This document shows positions 7,362 to 16,373 of a stretch of DNA of 40,198 nucleotides, piece by piece. Origin of the DNA: a virus; the IMG/VR virus record IMGVR_UViG_3300050821_006725, positions 1 through 40,198 of that record. One strand, written 5' to 3'. Position 1 is the stretch's first letter; each line of letters opens with the position of its first letter. The notes under the pieces were generated by a model that saw only the letters and a list, made by a program, of their open reading frames with translations, did no database searches and was not told the DNA's origin. The translations under genes and the position numbers were made by a program.

Positions 7362-9851
7362 ATGGCACTACTCGACTTGAAAGACCCGGCGAACCCTGAC
7401 CCGTCCGTGACGGATCAGTCGAACACCAATTTTGGCAGTGCCGTCTCAAGCCCAGGGGCGCTTAACTCTGGCAGCCTCTCTGCGCTCAATGACCCGAACT
7501 ACTTTACCTCTGGCTCGATCGACACCGGCACGCTCGGCAATAATACGGTTCTAGCCCCCAACTCAGGCGCGCCGAACTCTGGAGACATCGGCGCCCTGAC
7601 CGGCGGCGCGGGCAATGTGAACGTAGGCGCGATCGATCCAGGATCGGCTAATGCAAACCTGCCTACCGATCCATCAGCCTTGAGCGGCGCCGCGCCTCCC
7701 GCCACTGCCACGGGTAGCCAGGGATTAAATCTAGGATCTCTGGGAAGCACGTTGGGCGGTCTTGCCCCATCACTCGCCGCCGGCGGCATTGGCCTCTCAC
7801 AAGCAAAGAGCGCGCAGGCCCAAAGCGCCCAGTACGCAGCGCAGCTCTCTGCGTTGGGCGGACCCTACACCGCCGCCGGGCAGGCGCTCTTGAAGCAATG
7901 GCAGAGTCAGCAAATCACTCCGACGCAGCAGAATGTCGTTAATACGCTAAACCAGCAAGGCTCAGCGCTCGAAAGTTCGGCAGCACCATTGTCTGCGATT
8001 GCGCAACAGGCGTACCAGAACTACCAGTCAGGCACGCTGCCGGCCGCTGATGAGCAGAGATTGAGCGATCAGGTAAACTCTCAAAAGCAGCAGGTCGCGC
8101 AGCAGTTGGCGAGTGCCGGCATCACCGACTCGACCATTCTCGCCGGCCAGTACGCGCAGATCGATAATCAGGCAACGATCACCCGACAGCAATTACTCGA
8201 TGCGAGATTTGCGACCGGCAACGTAGCCTACGATCAGTGGCTCTCCTCGACCACGCAAGGGCAGGCGCTACAGGCAGAAGCGGCCAAATTCGCCTCGACC
8301 TCACTCGATAACATGCTCCAGCAATCATTGGGCTTAGGCCAGGAGGGTATGCAACCGATCGAATCGGCGATTCAGTTGCAGATTCAGTCCGACGCCGCGC
8401 TATCCGCCCAGGTCAATCAACTGATGGGCAACTTAGCCTCCGCCTATGCCTACCAGCAGACCGGCGGCAAGCCACCGGCATCGGGCGGCGCGGCTGGTGG
8501 AGGTGTAGCTGGCGCCGCCGGGAGTCTCTTGAGCGGCGTGGGCAAGGCCTTGGGCGCCGCCGGTGGGTCTGGGAGTGGCGGACCCTCTTCGACCGACATC
8601 TCGAGTATCGAAAACAGCGGCTTGAATTACGCAGTAGACGCTACCCAGCAGACCGCCATTGACGCAACCGCGCCGGCCACCGACCCGAACAGCATTTCAG
8701 GGCTTGCCTCCACCGTTGATACGGGGAATCTGGGGGACACCAGTTCGGGCCCTAGCCCCGCTGGCGGGGAAGCCGCCACACCGGACTTAGGCGCCGCCGC
8801 TGCGAACGCGACCGCACCAGGCATAGACCCGAATACCATCTCTGGTCTTGCCTCCACCAACGCCTCATCTGGCGTCGATTTGGGCTCGCTGGGAGCCGCG
8901 GCAGGCATTGGAGCCGGCGCCATTGGCATCTACTCAGGTCTGACCAGTGGCAAGCCGGTGGGCGAGGCTCAGGCGGCCGTAGGAGCCACAAAACTGGCGG
9001 GCCAGGCTGGGCTTGTGAGCCCTAAGGTAAACGCCACGGCAGGAGAGATCGGCAATGTGCTCGGCATCTACACTGGAATCAAGCAAGGAGGCGTTGCCGG
9101 AGACGCCGGCGCCGCGGTCAACGCCGCGCAGTTGGGCTCAAAGTTAGGCGCATTCGGAGAGGCGAGCGGCACAGTGAGTACGGTGGCCGGCGATATTGCC
9201 GCGCCATTGGCGCTCTACAACGAGGTCAAGACCTGGCAGTCAGGCGCCACCGGCTCTGATGCACTCGCTGGGGCCGAGACTGGCGCCGCCGTGGGCAGCA
9301 TCATACCGGTGGTGGGAACGGTGATCGGGGCGGTGGTGGGAGGCATCTTAGGAGCGGTCTCGAGCGCCTTTGGCTCAGGTAAACCGGGCGCGGCCGCGGG
9401 CTCGTGGAATCAGCTTACCGCGTCTAACGCCTTATCCTCGACCCCGGGGCGAAATTTTACTTCGCAATCCTGGTCAGAGGCGTTCAAGGGCATGCTGGAT
9501 GAGGGCAACAACATCTTTTCAGGAGGCGGCGCGGATCGGCACAAAGACCCTGATGCGCTCGCGAAGCCTCTGGAAGCGCAGATCAAAAGCGGCATGGCGC
9601 AGCTTGGGCCGAGTGCAACCACCGATCAGGTATACAATCAGGTGATTGTGCCGTGGATGCAGACGAGTGGGTCAGGGCTTAACTGGTCGGTTCTCAAAAA
9701 TGAGCCACAGCAGCAGTTGATGATCAAGTCGGCGGTCGATCGAGTGCTAGCCGGTGAGCCGATTGTGAGGACAGAGATCGATGCTGACAATGCGGCGATT
9801 CAAGCAGCCATCAGTCGCGGCCCCAAGCAAGCGAGCCAGGAGCAGAAATGA
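7362..9851 (+). CDS. Large internal virion / DNA-ejection protein (first of three)
   Basis: Protein of 829 residues, very rich in Ala, Gly, Ser and Gln. Residues about 1-140 are low complexity, about 145-350 are Gln/Ala-rich helices, about 430-520 hold two copies of a 20-residue segment (A/D-P-N-[ST]-ISGLAST), and about 637-675 form a glycine-zipper-like hydrophobic stretch that could insert in a membrane. Size, composition and grouping with two more such genes resemble the three ejection proteins of P22-type phages (gp7, gp16, gp20), which leave the head with the DNA and form a conduit across the envelope. No lytic transglycosylase motif is visible. Confidence 0.6.
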   Translation: MALLDLKDPANPDPSVTDQSNTNFGSAVSSPGALNSGSLSALNDPNYFTSGSIDTGTLGNNTVLAPNSGAPNSGDIGALTGGAGNVNVGAIDPGSANANLPTDPSALSGAAPPATATGSQGLNLGSLGSTLGGLAPSLAAGGIGLSQAKSAQAQSAQYAAQLSALGGPYTAAGQALLKQWQSQQITPTQQNVVNTLNQQGSALESSAAPLSAIAQQAYQNYQSGTLPAADEQRLSDQVNSQKQQVAQQLASAGITDSTILAGQYAQIDNQATITRQQLLDARFATGNVAYDQWLSSTTQGQALQAEAAKFASTSLDNMLQQSLGLGQEGMQPIESAIQLQIQSDAALSAQVNQLMGNLASAYAYQQTGGKPPASGGAAGGGVAGAAGSLLSGVGKALGAAGGSGSGGPSSTDISSIENSGLNYAVDATQQTAIDATAPATDPNSISGLASTVDTGNLGDTSSGPSPAGGEAATPDLGAAAANATAPGIDPNTISGLASTNASSGVDLGSLGAAAGIGAGAIGIYSGLTSGKPVGEAQAAVGATKLAGQAGLVSPKVNATAGEIGNVLGIYTGIKQGGVAGDAGAAVNAAQLGSKLGAFGEASGTVSTVAGDIAAPLALYNEVKTWQSGATGSDALAGAETGAAVGSIIPVVGTVIGAVVGGILGAVSSAFGSGKPGAAAGSWNQLTASNALSSTPGRNFTSQSWSEAFKGMLDEGNNIFSGGGADRHKDPDALAKPLEAQIKSGMAQLGPSATTDQVYNQVIVPWMQTSGSGLNWSVLKNEPQQQLMIKSAVDRVLAGEPIVRTEIDADNAAIQAAISRGPKQASQEQK

Positions 9852-11233
9852 GCGTGCCACCTGATCAGATGCCATCGCCGCCTCCCTCAGGAGGCGGGCC
9901 AGACGCCTCGGCGATCAGCCAGTACTACGAGGGTCAGCTAAACGATGATACCGCGGCGCTCGCGGACATCGCCAAACAGGATAAGCCGCCTGAATTCGTG
10001 CCGCCCGGACCTGAGGGAGCGCCAGGCGCGCCGCAGAGACAGCCAGGGATAACCGCTGTCGCGCCTCTTCTGATAGGCCTAGCAGCCCTTGGCGGCAAGG
10101 CCGCGGGCATTCACGCGACCACCATGCTCGGGGCCACGAACGGCATGGTCGAGGGGTTGATCAAGGGCAACGAGCAGAAGTATCGCGATCAGAAGCAGGC
10201 CTATGACACTGCGTACCAGCAGTATCAGGACAAGTGGAATCAGCAGCAAAAAATCTACAACGAGATGCGCCAGGTGTACAAGGGCCGGGTGGACGCCGAT
10301 TTGAAGGCGTTGCAGTTCGCCCGCCAGGTGACCGGCGATCAGTCCAAGGTAGATCAGAACGCGGTCAAGAATTTTCAGCAGGCGCAGATCATCAACGACA
10401 AGTTTCACAAAACCAAAATTGATGAGTCATACAAGCAAGGTGAGTTGCTGCTGAAGAAGCGCAAGCTCGATCAGGACGCTGAAAAACTTCAACAGACAGA
10501 TCAGCCCTCGATCACCATGGAGACGGCTGATCTGATGGCGGCTCGTCTTGCCAACGGGGAGAAAGCCTCCGAGGTGTTTAGTAACTTAGGGCGCGGGAAA
10601 CAGGGTGCGGCGAATCTAGCTCTCGTACAGAACCGCTTTACAGCGCTATCGTTGGGTCAGGAAGGCGACCCAAGGCTAGTCAGCGCTGCGGAACATATTG
10701 CGACGCAAAAGCAGGTGCTGTCGGCCGAGAACAAGGAACGCCAGGTCGAGGGCGGTATCGCCGGAAAGATCCGATACGCCGAGGAGGAAATCACGCGCAT
10801 TGCGCCTAAGGTGCTGGAGGCCTCCGCCAAGGTGCCACGCGGTGAGTTCGTGCCATGGAATGAACTGAAGCAAAAAACACTGACCGCCACATCTGACCCG
10901 AACTTAAAGCAGTTGAAGTCATACATGAACACGCTCTCGAATTCATACGACGTGTTGGCGGCACGCGGCGGAACCGACATGGAGAAGCGCAAGCACAATC
11001 GAGAAATGTTCGATACCGCAGATTCACCAGAAGCGTTGCAGGCCGCGGTAGATGCGGTCATGACCGAAGCGAGCATTTCCGGAGAAGCGGCGGACGCGTC
11101 TATCAAGCCGCGCACTCCAGCCGCCCCGCAAAAGCAAGTGACGCGCACCGGAGTGGATTCGGCGACTGGGCGAAAAGTAGTGCAGTACAGTGACGGATCA
11201 GTCGCCTGGGCGAAAAGTAGTGCAGTACAGTGA
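9848..11233 (+). CDS. Internal virion / DNA-ejection protein (second of three)
   Basis: Protein of 461 residues that overlaps the upstream gene by ATGA and has an AGGAG ribosome site. A disordered Pro-rich N-terminus is followed by a hydrophobic segment (about 67-90) and a long charged coiled coil rich in Gln, Lys and Tyr (about 105-220). The very C-terminus lies within a 40-bp tandem duplication. Without the duplication the frame would end in '...YSDGSVAFAE', but here it reads on into the second copy and ends '...AWAKSSAVQ'. The role as an ejection protein is inferred from neighbours and composition. Confidence 0.6.
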   Translation: MSVPPDQMPSPPPSGGGPDASAISQYYEGQLNDDTAALADIAKQDKPPEFVPPGPEGAPGAPQRQPGITAVAPLLIGLAALGGKAAGIHATTMLGATNGMVEGLIKGNEQKYRDQKQAYDTAYQQYQDKWNQQQKIYNEMRQVYKGRVDADLKALQFARQVTGDQSKVDQNAVKNFQQAQIINDKFHKTKIDESYKQGELLLKKRKLDQDAEKLQQTDQPSITMETADLMAARLANGEKASEVFSNLGRGKQGAANLALVQNRFTALSLGQEGDPRLVSAAEHIATQKQVLSAENKERQVEGGIAGKIRYAEEEITRIAPKVLEASAKVPRGEFVPWNELKQKTLTATSDPNLKQLKSYMNTLSNSYDVLAARGGTDMEKRKHNREMFDTADSPEALQAAVDAVMTEASISGEAADASIKPRTPAAPQKQVTRTGVDSATGRKVVQYSDGSVAWAKSSAVQ

Positions 11234-11247
11234 CGGATCAGTCGCCT
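11166..11247. repeat. 40-bp tandem duplication across a gene junction
   Basis: Positions 11166-11207 and 11206-11247 are identical, giving a period of 40 bases. Because 40 is not a multiple of three, the second copy is read in another frame by the upstream gene. The second copy also supplies both the stop (11231-11233) and the GTG start (11230) of the next gene. Confidence 0.97.
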
Positions 11248-12981
11248 TCGCTGAGTAGCGTCGTCTGGAACGACGCTCCAGCATCTGGTGCGCCACCCGC
11301 GGCGGCCGCATCGGCGGCACCAGGAGCCGCACTATTGGCTACGAGCGAGCCTAATCGCGGCAATGTCGTGTGGGATCCGCCATCGAAAGGCGACTGGGAT
11401 GACGCTCCCGCGCCAGAGCAGTCTAAGTATCACACCTTGCAGGCGGTGGCCAGAGGCTTCTTAAGCACGCTTGATATGCTCACGGGGGAAACGCACGTTC
11501 CAGGATATTCCACTGAAGGGCGCAATAAGGCCTGGGGAATTGACGACCCTCACGCAGGGTTAGAGGATAAGTTCGCGGAAATGGCCGGCGGCCTGATTTT
11601 CCCAGTGCCAGGCTTAGGGCCAGCCAAAGCCTTGACCGAAGTGCGCGCCGCCGACCAAGCGCTAGGAACCTTAGGGCAGCAAACCGGCAGCGGAGCCGCC
11701 AAAGCGATCGAACGCACTCTGGCGCGCTTGCCAGGTGGCGGTGGACTGGTCAAGGCGCTGGAAGGTCAGACCGAACGACTCGCGCATACGAGCGAGGAAA
11801 TTGTGAAGCATTTAAGCGGTGGAGCGGACGCGTCCGCGACCGCCGCCGGGCAAACGATCAAGGGGCAATTAGGTGAGGCTGCCAAGCGAATGAAAGCCGA
11901 GTCCGCGGCGCATTACGATGAAGTCGAAAAACTGATTCCACCAGGAACTCACGTTGGCGTATCGAGTACGCTCGGCACGTTGCGCGAATTGACCGCGCCG
12001 ATGGCTGGCGCTGAGGCGACCAGCGCGGCGCTTGCCAACTCAAAAATCGCCACTATTCGCGAGGCACTAGAGTCAGATGTCAAGGCGGCAGGATCCGAAA
12101 GTCTGCCGTATTCGGTTCTTAAAAAACTTCGCACGAAAATTGGCGATCAGATCGAATGGGGTCCCTTTAGCACCGATGCGGCCAACGGACAGTTGAAGAA
12201 AATTTACAGCTCTTTGACCGCCGACATGAATAATGGAGCGGCGAGTGTAAGCAGTGAAGCTTCCGAGGCGGTAGGCAAAGCGAATGCTGCATACGCGGTG
12301 AGCAAGGAGCAGCAGAAAATATTAAGCAGCGTTTTGAATAAAGCCGGCGGCCCTGAAAAGGTATTCACCTCTCTGATGTCCGGAACCAAAGAGGGAGCCA
12401 CGACCTTAAAGCAAGTATTGGGCGCCATCGATCAGCCGAGCCGCAATGTGCTAGCCGCGAGCGCACTACAGCGCATGGGGCGCGCAACCGCTGTGGCTCA
12501 AGATGCTGCTGGCGCGGCCTTCAGCCCAGCCACATTCTTGACCAATTGGAACAAGATGGCTCCAGAAGCTCGCCAAGCCATGTTCGGTTCTCTGCCTGGA
12601 GAGTATTCCACGAACGTGACGAAGCTCGCAGAGAATGTCTCTCGATTGAAGGATTACTCAAAGGTTTTGCCAAACTCATCGAACACCGCGCAGGCGACTC
12701 TTTGGGGTGCTGAACTCGCTTCAGGCATCACGGCGGTACTCACCGGCAATCCGCTCCTTGCGGCCAAGATCGCGGTTCTGCCAGCGGGAACCAAGATGTT
12801 ATCCTATGCCATGACCAACCCGCAGACGGTGAAATGGCTGGCAGCTGAGACGAGCCGATTGATCCCGCCAGCGGTTCAGGCTACTGCGGCCGTGTCTGAA
12901 GATACGCCTCGAACTAGCCCAATGTCTGATTTGCGCAAGTACGGACAAGGCGCGTCAGACTTGCAGCAGCTCGCGCGATGA
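11230..12981 (+). CDS. Internal virion / DNA-ejection protein (third of three)
   Basis: Protein of 583 residues starting with GTG at 11230, which overlaps the upstream TGA as GTGA. The N-terminal 75 residues are disordered and carry two 'VVW-[ND]' motifs. The remainder is Ala-rich and helical, with hydrophobic patches near 122-135 ('GGLIFPVPGLG') and 495-525. An unusual feature is that the start codon sits inside the second copy of the 40-bp duplication. It completes a trio of large Ala-rich proteins downstream of the tail genes. No enzymatic motif is recognised. Confidence 0.6.
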   Translation: MTDQSPSLSSVVWNDAPASGAPPAAAASAAPGAALLATSEPNRGNVVWDPPSKGDWDDAPAPEQSKYHTLQAVARGFLSTLDMLTGETHVPGYSTEGRNKAWGIDDPHAGLEDKFAEMAGGLIFPVPGLGPAKALTEVRAADQALGTLGQQTGSGAAKAIERTLARLPGGGGLVKALEGQTERLAHTSEEIVKHLSGGADASATAAGQTIKGQLGEAAKRMKAESAAHYDEVEKLIPPGTHVGVSSTLGTLRELTAPMAGAEATSAALANSKIATIREALESDVKAAGSESLPYSVLKKLRTKIGDQIEWGPFSTDAANGQLKKIYSSLTADMNNGAASVSSEASEAVGKANAAYAVSKEQQKILSSVLNKAGGPEKVFTSLMSGTKEGATTLKQVLGAIDQPSRNVLAASALQRMGRATAVAQDAAGAAFSPATFLTNWNKMAPEARQAMFGSLPGEYSTNVTKLAENVSRLKDYSKVLPNSSNTAQATLWGAELASGITAVLTGNPLLAAKIAVLPAGTKMLSYAMTNPQTVKWLAAETSRLIPPAVQATAAVSEDTPRTSPMSDLRKYGQGASDLQQLAR

Positions 12982-13160
12982 ACTCAAAAAAGACCACGGA
13001 TCAGCTTCTCGACAAAATCATCGACGCGAACAGCGCTATACTCGATGACAAGGGCTCTGACGCGAAAACTAAGTTTTCCGCGCAGGATCGCATCTTGAAA
13101 GCCCTAGCGATCAAAGAGAAGCAGGGCAAGAAGTCTGGTAGAAAGTTTGATTTAACGTAA
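12978..13160 (+). CDS. Small Lys-rich helical protein, unknown
   Basis: Protein of 60 residues whose ATG overlaps the upstream stop by four bases. It is charged and helical (a 'TDQLLDKIIDANSAI' helix), ending in a basic 'KEKQGKKSGRKFDL' tail. The translational coupling supports a real gene. Function unknown. Confidence 0.65.
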   Translation: MNSKKTTDQLLDKIIDANSAILDDKGSDAKTKFSAQDRILKALAIKEKQGKKSGRKFDLT

Positions 13161-13171
13161 AAGGCCACACC

Positions 13172-13396
13172 ATGACGCAAAACCCGCCTACCGTATCGTT
13201 CATGACCGCCCTCGCGGTCGCGCTGAAGATCGTCAGCACCCGCGCGCTGTGTTTCGCGGCGCTTGCCATGTCTTTTGGACTCTTTACCTACGCCATGATA
13301 GAAAGGTCGGTGATTTCTTTCGTAACGGCGGCAACTTTCTCCGTCATCACGTATTTGCCCGCGCTGTGGCGCGATCACAAAGGATCAGCATCATGA
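13172..13396 (+). CDS. Small membrane protein (two transmembrane helices), holin candidate
   Basis: Protein of 74 residues with hydrophobic segments near 24-43 and 46-64 and a short charged C-terminus. An AAGG element lies upstream of the ATG at 13172. Its leader is repeated 500 bases downstream without the ATG. It may be a holin-like lysis component, although it lies 3 kb from the endolysin; other membrane roles are possible. Confidence 0.6.
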   Translation: MTQNPPTVSFMTALAVALKIVSTRALCFAALAMSFGLFTYAMIERSVISFVTAATFSVITYLPALWRDHKGSAS

Positions 13397-13641
13397 AAAG
13401 TGTGAACTGGCAGGCGCCCCTAGTTGTGCGACGCTTCAAATCCCCGACCGGGCCGCTCGCCGATGTCGACTCTGGTATGTGCTACGACTTTACGAAGCAG
13501 AGAAAGATTCTGCCAGAACCTTTAGGGTCTAAAAATCCAGAGGATCACTGCATCAATAGAAGTTGCACGGCGTCGCACGCTATTGTGACCAGTTTGGACA
13601 CCAACGGCGTTCCGCTCGATCAATTCCCATTCCCCAAGTGA
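13393..13641 (+). CDS. Hypothetical protein (82 aa)
   Basis: Starts with the ATG at 13393, overlapping the preceding stop by four bases, with AGGA at 13381-13384. The frame is open farther upstream, but that part is antisense in character to the membrane gene and unsupported. The product has no transmembrane helix and contains three cysteines; no family is recognised. Confidence 0.6.
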   Translation: MKSVNWQAPLVVRRFKSPTGPLADVDSGMCYDFTKQRKILPEPLGSKNPEDHCINRSCTASHAIVTSLDTNGVPLDQFPFPK

Positions 13642-13695
13642 GCGCGTAGACTCCAGACTTGTAAGGCCACACTGACGCTTCTAAGGAGGGCAGTC

Positions 13696-14004
13696 GTGGC
13701 CATTGATGCAACTTTTCAACCACAGGGGCCAACCGTTCTGGTTGGTACTACCGCAGTGCAGGTACCAGGTGCAGCCGGCGGCTCTACTTCGTATCGCATC
13801 AGAAACATTTCTGCATCCGTGCAGTATTTCTCATGGGGCACCGCCTCGGTCGGTGCGCCCGTCGCTCCAGTAGCTGGAACTCCGTCAGCGAATACGATCG
13901 GCATGTTGGGCGGCAGCGTGGAAACGTTTTGTATCTCATCTAACCCGTTTTTGATTGCCGGAACCGCGACTGGCTTTGAAGTTACGCCTGGGGAGGGCGT
14001 CTAA
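13696..14004 (+). CDS. Small all-beta structural-type protein
   Basis: Protein of 102 residues, Gly/Ala/Thr/Val-rich and predicted all-beta, beginning with GTG after a very strong AAGGAGGG ribosome site. Such small beta proteins beside tail-tip genes are often virion accessory or decoration components. It directly precedes the SGNH hydrolase gene. Function not established. Confidence 0.65.
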   Translation: MAIDATFQPQGPTVLVGTTAVQVPGAAGGSTSYRIRNISASVQYFSWGTASVGAPVAPVAGTPSANTIGMLGGSVETFCISSNPFLIAGTATGFEVTPGEGV

Positions 14005-14005
14005 G

Positions 14006-15184
14006 ATGGCCCTGCGGGCGGTGGGCGGCGGCGGCAGTGCGATCGGTGTCTCGCCGCAAAATAACGGTATATCCAACTTCACGGTCCAGAATACCCAGAA
14101 ACTTCGCATGGGTGCGGCCCGCATTCGTTCCGGTCCATTTGTAGGCAGCACGTTTAAGATCGCCTGCATCGGTGATTCGGTCATGAACGGCTACGATGCC
14201 GTGTCGACCAACAGCCTATATCCAGGCGCGCGGCCCTTAGCGATTCCGCAGCTACTCGCCAACGTTTTGTTGAACGGTTCTCGCCTGCCGGCTCAATCGG
14301 ATAGTTGGTTTGGCAATCCGCCGACCGGTACTGCCGCTGCGCTGATGGCCTATGATACCCGCCTCAATATCATCAATTTTACGACTACTGGATTCAACGG
14401 CCCCGGAGGCGCTGCACTGGACAGCGTTGTGAACGGAGCTAGCATCGCGTTCACGCCGGCCTCTGCCTTCGACACAATCGATATCTTCTACGCACAGCAA
14501 GCCACTGGTGGCAGTTTCACGGTCAATGTCGACGGGGGTGCAACCTTAGCGACCATCAACACGACGGGTGCTCTCGCGTATATCAAGCAAACGATTACCG
14601 GGGTTGCTCGCGGTACGCACACGATCAATCTCACGACGACTTCCACCACCGACACGCAGATCAATGGCATGGCGGTGCGCGACTCCACCATTCCGCGCGC
14701 CGAGATCTATCAACTCTCTATCAATGGCGTCACCGCAGGCTCTTATAATGGTGTTTTTTCAGGGCGCGGCCCCACGCTCGGCATCCCGGTGGTTGCACCA
14801 GATGTCAGCTTCATCAATCTCACGATTAACGATATCAACTTGGTCAATGAAACGGTGGCGGCCTACACGACCAATCTACAGTCTATCATTACGGCATGTG
14901 CTGCAAGTGGTGATGTGATCTTGTGCATCGGCAATCCTGGCTCAGAGGCGAATCAGACCAATGGAGTTGGACTGGGTTACATCAATGCGGTCTATGCACT
15001 CGCCGCGCCGGGTGGGCCGAACGGCGTCAATGGTTTGCCGGTCCTTGATTTTGTCGTGCGCATGGTTTCTTTTGCGGTGGCCAATGCCTTGAGCCCCTAC
15101 TACGACACCAATGTTCCATCATTGCATCCTGGCAGAATTTGGTATGCCGATCACGCCGCAGCCATGAGTCAATTTTTCCAGTAA
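14006..15184 (+). CDS. SGNH/GDSL-type esterase (probable sugar or glycan deacetylase)
   Basis: Protein of 392 residues. The Block I motif 'IACIGDSVMNGYD' places the nucleophile at Ser58. A block III-like 'TIND' gives Asn275, and 'LHPG' gives His374. The usual Asp three residues before that His is absent (Pro371), so the catalytic acid is uncertain. Residues about 165-230 form an inserted Thr/Gly-rich beta domain that could bind glycans. A GGAGGG site supports the ATG at 14006 over an upstream in-frame start. Phages use such enzymes on tails to deacetylate surface polysaccharide or peptidoglycan; substrate unknown. Confidence 0.8.
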   Translation: MALRAVGGGGSAIGVSPQNNGISNFTVQNTQKLRMGAARIRSGPFVGSTFKIACIGDSVMNGYDAVSTNSLYPGARPLAIPQLLANVLLNGSRLPAQSDSWFGNPPTGTAAALMAYDTRLNIINFTTTGFNGPGGAALDSVVNGASIAFTPASAFDTIDIFYAQQATGGSFTVNVDGGATLATINTTGALAYIKQTITGVARGTHTINLTTTSTTDTQINGMAVRDSTIPRAEIYQLSINGVTAGSYNGVFSGRGPTLGIPVVAPDVSFINLTINDINLVNETVAAYTTNLQSIITACAASGDVILCIGNPGSEANQTNGVGLGYINAVYALAAPGGPNGVNGLPVLDFVVRMVSFAVANALSPYYDTNVPSLHPGRIWYADHAAAMSQFFQ

Positions 15185-15193
15185 AGGTGCATC

Positions 15194-15619
15194 ATGGCGC
15201 TCAACCAGCCTATCCCAAATCCAATCACCAACAACACGCCTCTATACGCGGGGCAGATTCTGCTCTTTGCACTGCAAGCGGCCAATTTTCAACTGACCAC
15301 CGATCAGCCGTTTGCCAAGCAGTTCTCTGGAACAAATTATCAGGTTACTTCAGTTGTGGCGCGGCCTCGAAGCGGAGCCGCTTCGGTCGCTTGTGCGGGT
15401 GGTATTTACGATGCCGTGGGTAAGAGCGGAAATATTATTGTGCTTGCGGCGGCATCGTGGGTGGCGCTTTCTTTCACGGCCTCACCCCCCGTGTCGGTCA
15501 ATCCTGCCGTGAATTTGCTCGCTTCGGTTTTGGCGAACTTGCCCATTTTGTCACTCACCACGGGCAGCACCGCAGCGATCACGGCGGACGTTTTCATTTA
15601 CGGATATGATTTGACGTAA
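15194..15619 (+). CDS. Small beta-rich virion-type protein
   Basis: Protein of 141 residues rich in Ala, Val, Thr and Asn with alternating hydrophobic residues and no charged catalytic motif. It follows the SGNH gene by nine bases. Likely an accessory structural protein of the tail or head surface; function unknown. Confidence 0.65.
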   Translation: MALNQPIPNPITNNTPLYAGQILLFALQAANFQLTTDQPFAKQFSGTNYQVTSVVARPRSGAASVACAGGIYDAVGKSGNIIVLAAASWVALSFTASPPVSVNPAVNLLASVLANLPILSLTTGSTAAITADVFIYGYDLT

Positions 15620-15663
15620 GGCCATGAACAAAGCCGAAGCAATTTTAAATACGGAAGCAAATA

Positions 15664-15855
15664 ATGATATTGAAGGCCAGGGACGATGAGTTCGGAAACT
15701 TCAAGAATGCAGTCTTTCTGGCAGTGGTTCTCGGCGCTGGGGCAACGATATGGGCTCAGAGCAAGCAAAGCGCAGACCTCGAACGACGCATCACCATCCT
15801 CGAACTCGGCTGCGTGCGAAAGTCAACCATCAGCGCAGAGAATGCCGATGGATAA
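15664..15855 (+). CDS. Small single-pass membrane protein
   Basis: Protein of 63 residues: a charged N-terminus, one transmembrane helix (about 15-31) and a short coiled 'DLERRITILE' segment. GGAAG upstream of the ATG and overlap of the end with the next start favour this frame over a 148-residue frame that covers the same DNA from 15686. Probably part of the lysis or membrane cassette. Confidence 0.6.
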   Translation: MILKARDDEFGNFKNAVFLAVVLGAGATIWAQSKQSADLERRITILELGCVRKSTISAENADG

Positions 15856-16132
15856 AACTTCGCAGAAGACCTCTCAGGGGTCCGGCAGCAGCCATGTGGA
15901 GAGCAACATTCAAATCACTCAAGGAACCATATCCTTGGTATTCGCGGTAGCGGCATTCATGATGGGAATGTGGGCGTTATCGGAAGCACAGAAAGCTGGG
16001 CGTGAAACTCGTGTGTTCCAGCAACTTCTCATGGACCATGACGCACTGCTTATTCGTGAGGGATTGAAACAGCCAGGCGATGAATCGAAAGGTCCGGCGG
16101 CAAATTTAGACTACAAACCTAGGAGCAAATAA
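15848..16132 (+). CDS. Small membrane protein (one TM helix)
   Basis: Protein of 94 residues with a transmembrane helix near residues 28-47 ('TISLVFAVAAFMMGMWAL') followed by a charged helical tail. The ATG at 15848 overlaps the end of the preceding gene; an in-frame ATG at 15842 is an alternative. Start further upstream at 15686 would run wholly through the preceding membrane gene and is less likely. Lysis-region membrane protein of unknown role. Confidence 0.6.
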   Translation: MDKTSQKTSQGSGSSHVESNIQITQGTISLVFAVAAFMMGMWALSEAQKAGRETRVFQQLLMDHDALLIREGLKQPGDESKGPAANLDYKPRSK

Positions 16133-16133
16133 A

Positions 16134-16373
16134 ATGGGCGGTATCGTGTGTCAGATTTTGCACAATTCTACGGTTACTGTGAGTTCAACTGACCCGGCAT
16201 TCGATATGCAGATCAGGCGCTTCTTCTCATCCGATGAGGTAGCTCAGTCGGTAGTGAACGACACTCAATCTGCGGATACGCTGTGCTCTATTTTGGCAAA
16301 GGCCAAGTTTGACGCCGGCGATCGCGCGCAGTTGAATGAGATCGCACAGTCCCTATGGGGCGGATATAAGTGA
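16134..16373 (+). CDS. Small soluble protein before endolysin, unknown
   Basis: Protein of 79 residues with an AGGAG site and ATG at 16134. It reads as a small alpha/beta protein with no membrane helix. The stop at 16371-16373 overlaps the GTG start of the endolysin, so the two are translationally coupled. Function unknown. Confidence 0.65.
   Translation: MGGIVCQILHNSTVTVSSTDPAFDMQIRRFFSSDEVAQSVVNDTQSADTLCSILAKAKFDAGDRAQLNEIAQSLWGGYK

Noticed and set aside
13955-14005. Upstream start for the SGNH hydrolase gene
   Set aside because: It would overlap the preceding gene by 50 bases, whereas the ATG at 14006 has a good ribosome site.
15624-15689. A 21-codon frame before the membrane gene at 15664
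   Set aside because: Weak start context, overlaps the next gene's start in another frame and has no distinctive composition.
15686-16132. A single 148-codon frame covering two smaller frames
   Set aside because: Its first half is out of frame with a 63-residue membrane protein that has its own ribosome site, and only its second half (from 15848) looks like a protein.
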